A stretch of 43,582 bases of DNA, taken from contig NAOQ01000374.1 of the NCBI GenBank assembly GCA_002751075.1, positions 28,297-71,878 on the forward strand, written 5' to 3'. Positions within the stretch are counted from its first letter, which is position 1. Each line of letters opens with the position of its first letter. A model generated the notes under the pieces. It was not told the DNA's origin, did not search any database, and saw only the letters and a list, made by a program, of their open reading frames with translations. The DNA is from Ichthyophonus hoferi. Lineage: Eukaryota; Opisthokonta; Ichthyosporea; Ichthyophonida; Ichthyophonidae. Positions 39,613-43,582 of the stretch are shown one piece after another. Both the position numbers and the translations under genes were made by a program.

Positions 39613-42600
39613 CTCCCCCGCAAGCTCAATGATTTGAGTGCTAAGGTTGCAGAAGAGAAAATTGTTACGGCCCTGGTATGATTGCCCACGTACCACAGGG
39701 GTGTGTGGGGTCACATAAAGCTAAGGCCCTGGGACCAGGAGAAGAAGACGATTGGCTTGCTAAAAGGGGCGTAGTCGTTGGTACTTGCTGAGGCAGTCAG
39801 CCACCTGGTCTTTGCTGGATATCCCTCTCACTTCTATCTCATTTTTGCTAATGGCCTGCCCAATGTAATGATGCCTTAACGCAATGTGATGTGTATTTTT
39901 AGGTACGCATTTGTGGGAACTCAAACGGATGGCTGAAGTGTTGTCCCCATATAATAGTACACGTCCTGAATCAAATCCCAATCCATCCAAATTGCCAGTG
40001 ATGTAAGCTACCTGTTGACAACATGCTGACATTACAACGTATTCAGATTCACAGTTTGATAATACAGTTACAGATTGTTTTTTGCCTGACCAATTTATTA
40101 AACCACCTGTAATAAATATATTATGCCTAGTAGTAGATTTTCCATCCCTGTAATGCTTGTTGACAATGTCGCATCAAAGTAGGCAGTTATTTTGATGGGC
40201 CCTGAGTAATATACAATGGTATCCTCACTGTAGGTGTTGAGGTACCTCAAGAGATGTTGTAACATCTCGTAGGGATGTATATTTGGTTTTGCCATATATT
40301 TTAATAGTATGGACATTGCAAATGAAATGTTGACTCTGGAGCTTTTGGCAATTCAATTTGGGCAACCTATTAGTGAACAGTACGTAGTGCTATTGCAAGA
40401 AAATTGATTCAGATTTTTGGAATTGGTGAGTTGCACGTGCTCCCCCAGGATGGGAGAATGTGCAGTATGGCCTTTGTGTTGACTGTAGCTTTATATGATC
40501 TCCTTAATGCAGCTGGACTGACTAAGTTGAATGCAGTCAGCTTCTATTTTTCCAATATCATACCATACTCAAGTAAGGTTGAAGGGAATCCTGTAGATTT
40601 GGCGGGAAAACGTTCAGACTTCTTGTAAATTTGTTACAGTCTTCTGTCTTCTCAGTACATCGGAGCATATCATTAGCGTAGATTGCTAGTGCTATAAACT
40701 CCTTCTTATGGTTGTGACACATGTAAAGGCAAGGTTTGGATTTTATAGAGAAAAAATACATTTATCACAGAAAGTTATTCAGCATAAAATTCCATAGTAG
40801 TCCAGAGATGTGTAGCCTATAGAGACCTCATATAATTTTGACATATGTAGCCTTTATTTTCGGAATTGGCATGCATTGTAAGTTGTTCCATATATACCAG
40901 CATTTCCAAATAGCTAGGCAAATATGCTGACTTAATGTCAGGATAGGATAGATCATACCCCTTTACTCCTGCAATTGCAGGAAGCAAACATACTGATACA
41001 AATGAACATACAGGGAATGAGACATCATGATAGTCTAAACCCTTGGTCTTTTGTAATCCTTGAGCGACCAATATTGCTTTGCAAGTAATCACTTTTCTTC
41101 GTCAACACGCTTGTGATGAAAAACCCATAGAATTCTGAGTATAGTGGTACTGGCTGGTGGTCGTGGAACTAGTGTTCAAGTACCATACTCATGGATGCTG
41201 GTTAAATTTATTTTCATGGCTTCGAACCATTACAACTTATGATAGGCCCTAAGAGCCTGTCTAAGGTTCTTGGGGTCTATGATACCAGGAATGTCCTGGT
41301 AATGAGTGGTAGCCTGATGACAAGCGGCTGCAATAAATGCTGCTTACTTGCTTACCTTGTGAGGAGCCACAGGGTATGTAGTCCCTGATCCTGTTGTCAA
41401 TAACTTGTAGTGACTTCACTTCCTAGTCTTCTGGATTAGAATTTTTTCATCAGAGTAGTCCAATTCTTCTTTTGATGCTTGTTTTCATATGAGATGGTGA
41501 AACTGTCGTAACTCAATTGCCATAGCGCTTGATGAGCGTTCATAGCGATTGACTTACCACAGAAACAGCTCATGTTTATTTTTCTTTCTGTGCTATATAG
41601 GAATAAATGTTCAAAAAAAAAATCAAGCTTCTTCTTTTTTTGAAATTCAGCGTGTTACTCAGTTCATCACAATCCACCCTAACTGTAATAACTTGTAGCC
41701 CAGAAGGATACCAAGTCTACCTTTAGCAGAGAACTTGCTCTTGATGTCAATGACATCAACCCTGAAAAATACCTTGGACTCAAAAGTCCAAAGTCTTTCA
41801 ATTGGCGCACATTGCTTGGTCCACATTTCTTAAGAGGTATTTTTCCAGGGAGCACGTTAGTTGGAGTTAAATTGTGAGTGTAGGCTGCTATATGGAATGC
41901 AAATCCCCAGAATCTTGGTGGCATGTTGGATTGGAGGAGGGCTGTCCTGCCCATCCCAATCAGCTGACAATCCATCTTCTCGCTTTAGCCATTACTTGGC
42001 ACAGCCCAAGGGAGAGTGGTCTGATGGGTGATTCCTTTGTGTTTGAGGTGCTGCCAGATTCGGCTGGAAAGGTACTCTCCACCTTGATCAGCAAGAAAAG
42101 TTGCAATCTTCAATGAAGAATGCATTACCTCAAAAATGGCATTAGAGGCTTTAAAATATGTTGCCAGGCATGTAGCTCCTGTGATATTATAGTCAAGTGT
42201 CCCATAGATCATAGTGCCAGGGAATGCATCTAATAGGTTAGCATGTAGGATAAAAAGTTTATGACCAATGTTCATGGCTGAAAAAATCTCCCAATCATCC
42301 TTTTAAATTACAGCATGTTCATTGCCATAAAAGGTAGTGGTGATGGATTTGTCATCTAGGGCCAATAAAGAAAATAGTCACACTGGTGCGTTCTTAATAA
42401 GCAACATTTCTTTCAGTGTTATCTCTGGGCCTGCACGTAAGTGTAATGCAATTTCTCCTTGCAGAATGGCTTGCATTGAGGTGCCATCTGCCATTGACAT
42501 TGGTATCCCTATTACTTCAGTTTTAAAAAATGCAGTTAACGTTGGGAAAATGTGCACAGAGACAGCTGAATCAACTATGAAGTCAGTTGCTTTTAGTGTT

Positions 42601-43582
42601 TTCTGTGGACTAGGTATGTATGCATTATCAATTTGGGCTATATTGGCAATGATTCCATTCTTTTTAGTATTGGACCAGTTGATCTCACCTGATTTAACAG
42701 CCATTACAGCTTTCTCTTTTTTAACTTGGCAAAAGATTTCCTGTAGTTATGACTTTTTGTATTGAGGGTAAAATCCACAGTATTGTGCTGGATTAAAATA
42801 TTTGAATGATAGTCACATGTTGATCCCCTTTTTGGTTTTGGTTTGCTATTTTTGCTGCCCTTAAACCTCTTTTTGCCCTTGCCATCGCCCTTTTTAGCAT
42901 GGTTCAAAATTTGCAGGGAGACTTTTGCTAGATGTTTTCCTCTGGGTACTTAGCATGTACTTATATTCTTTCACTTTTGTGATGAAAGTATGCCATTCAT
43001 GATAAACGCCTTAGTAGGATCTAATGTTTTTGATTGCAATGTGATAATCCCTGTTGGTGCAGAACATTTTTATGGCATTGGCAGTCATTGCCTGTGGTGT
43101 CATAGCATAAATAAAGCTTTGCAATTTGGTACAAAAATCCTGTACCTAATAATTGCTGATAAACCTAATTTGTAGCTGGCCCATCTAAGATTGTGTAGCT
43201 TATCTTGGTTCTCATTGACTAAAATAGCTGTAGTGTCCTCATATGTTTGACAGAGGAGAACAACTTTATTGTAGGCAACTTCCCAGTCATCTAAATATGT
43301 AAGGCCAGCATATTCACGTGCAGCCTGGTCTACAGAAATCTTGAGGTAATGATGAGAAAGATGCTTATCATTTGGAATGCAGTGGCCTCCTAATGTGGTT
43401 TTGTCCCATTCTTTAGAAGTAGGTGCCAACACATAACGTTTACCACATTTTTCTAGTTAAGTATATAGTACATGTAAGGAATCATGGATCTCAGTTTGGC
43501 TGAGAAGCCTCTTCTGAGATCTTGAGAACTGCATCTGAGTGCGATTGGAAACGTCAATGATGCCTATGTTTCCAAGATAAAC
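39265..43582 (-). mobile_element. Copia-type LTR-retroelement fossil, broken, runs off the right edge
   Basis: Read on the minus strand from the right edge, the parts come in Copia order. A gag-like region lies at about 43432-42700, with a basic, Cys/His-containing end. A protease-like segment (IVDSAVSVH) lies near 42640. The integrase core is at about 42275-41680 (FLADQGGEYLSS, GITHQTTLPWA, then MPPRFWGFAFHIAAYTHN). The reverse transcriptase covers about 41100-40560 (ILVAQGLQKTKGLDYHD, SYPDIKSAYL, VYMEQ), and RNase H about 40316-39760 (LLRYLNTY, LYGDNTSAIRLSSH, HIALRHHYIGQAI, KDQVADCLSKY). Integrase before reverse transcriptase marks Ty1/copia. It is broken in several places but clearly better preserved than the fossil at 7130-9780, so probably younger. 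Its 5' LTR and the start of gag are beyond the window. Confidence 0.9.

Noticed and set aside
42337-42765. Plus-strand 142-codon frame
   Set aside because: It lies opposite the protease and gag region of the minus-strand Copia-type fossil, so it is a shadow.

Overview
The window looks like nuclear DNA of an early-branching animal, most likely a sponge. It is AT-rich (roughly two thirds A+T), its genes are split by short GT-AG introns of about 120 to 1000 bases, and its host genes match animal families. The species call is inference from gene structure, base composition and repeat content; nothing here names the organism.

Five host genes are supported. (1) 30-3128, +: the last six visible exons of an SH3-domain protein with a C-terminal coiled coil; its 5' part lies before the window. 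(2) 4425-5751, -: a two-exon, 272-residue type I membrane protein with a signal peptide, a Thr-rich mucin-like stalk, one membrane span and a short acidic tail. (3) 17494-18534, +: an intronless ubiquitin-like-domain protein that I read as a midnolin homologue. (4) 22499-26697, +: a complete eight-exon ribose-phosphate pyrophosphokinase (316 residues). (5) 30536-33701, +: a complete seven-exon NECAP clathrin-adaptor accessory protein (242 residues), probably with an extra intron just after the stop codon. In the two complete multi-exon genes, the SH3 fragment and the two-exon gene, the chosen splice sites keep the reading frame across every junction.

The rest is mobile-element debris and gene-poor DNA. 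A broken Copia-type retroelement fossil lies at about 7130-9780 (-), with foreign sequence inserted in it. A second broken Copia-type fossil with a likely 3' LTR runs from 39265 off the right edge (-). A dispersed family of about 430 bp with TGTT...AACA ends, probably solo LTRs, is present at least five times. There are also a foldback element built of ~20-bp subrepeats (21528-21834), an inverted pair of DNA-transposon-like copies (36696-38160) and several smaller shared repeats.

The genes do not form a functional cluster: nucleotide synthesis (PRPS), endocytosis (NECAP, perhaps the SH3 protein), proteasome delivery (midnolin-like) and a cell-surface protein. The least explained signals are a strong excess of the CCAAT/ATTGG pentamer in introns of all three multi-intron genes, three TGCGTA/TACGCA palindromes around the midnolin-like gene, and the foldback element. 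I found no CRISPR array, rRNA, tRNA or other clearly new system.
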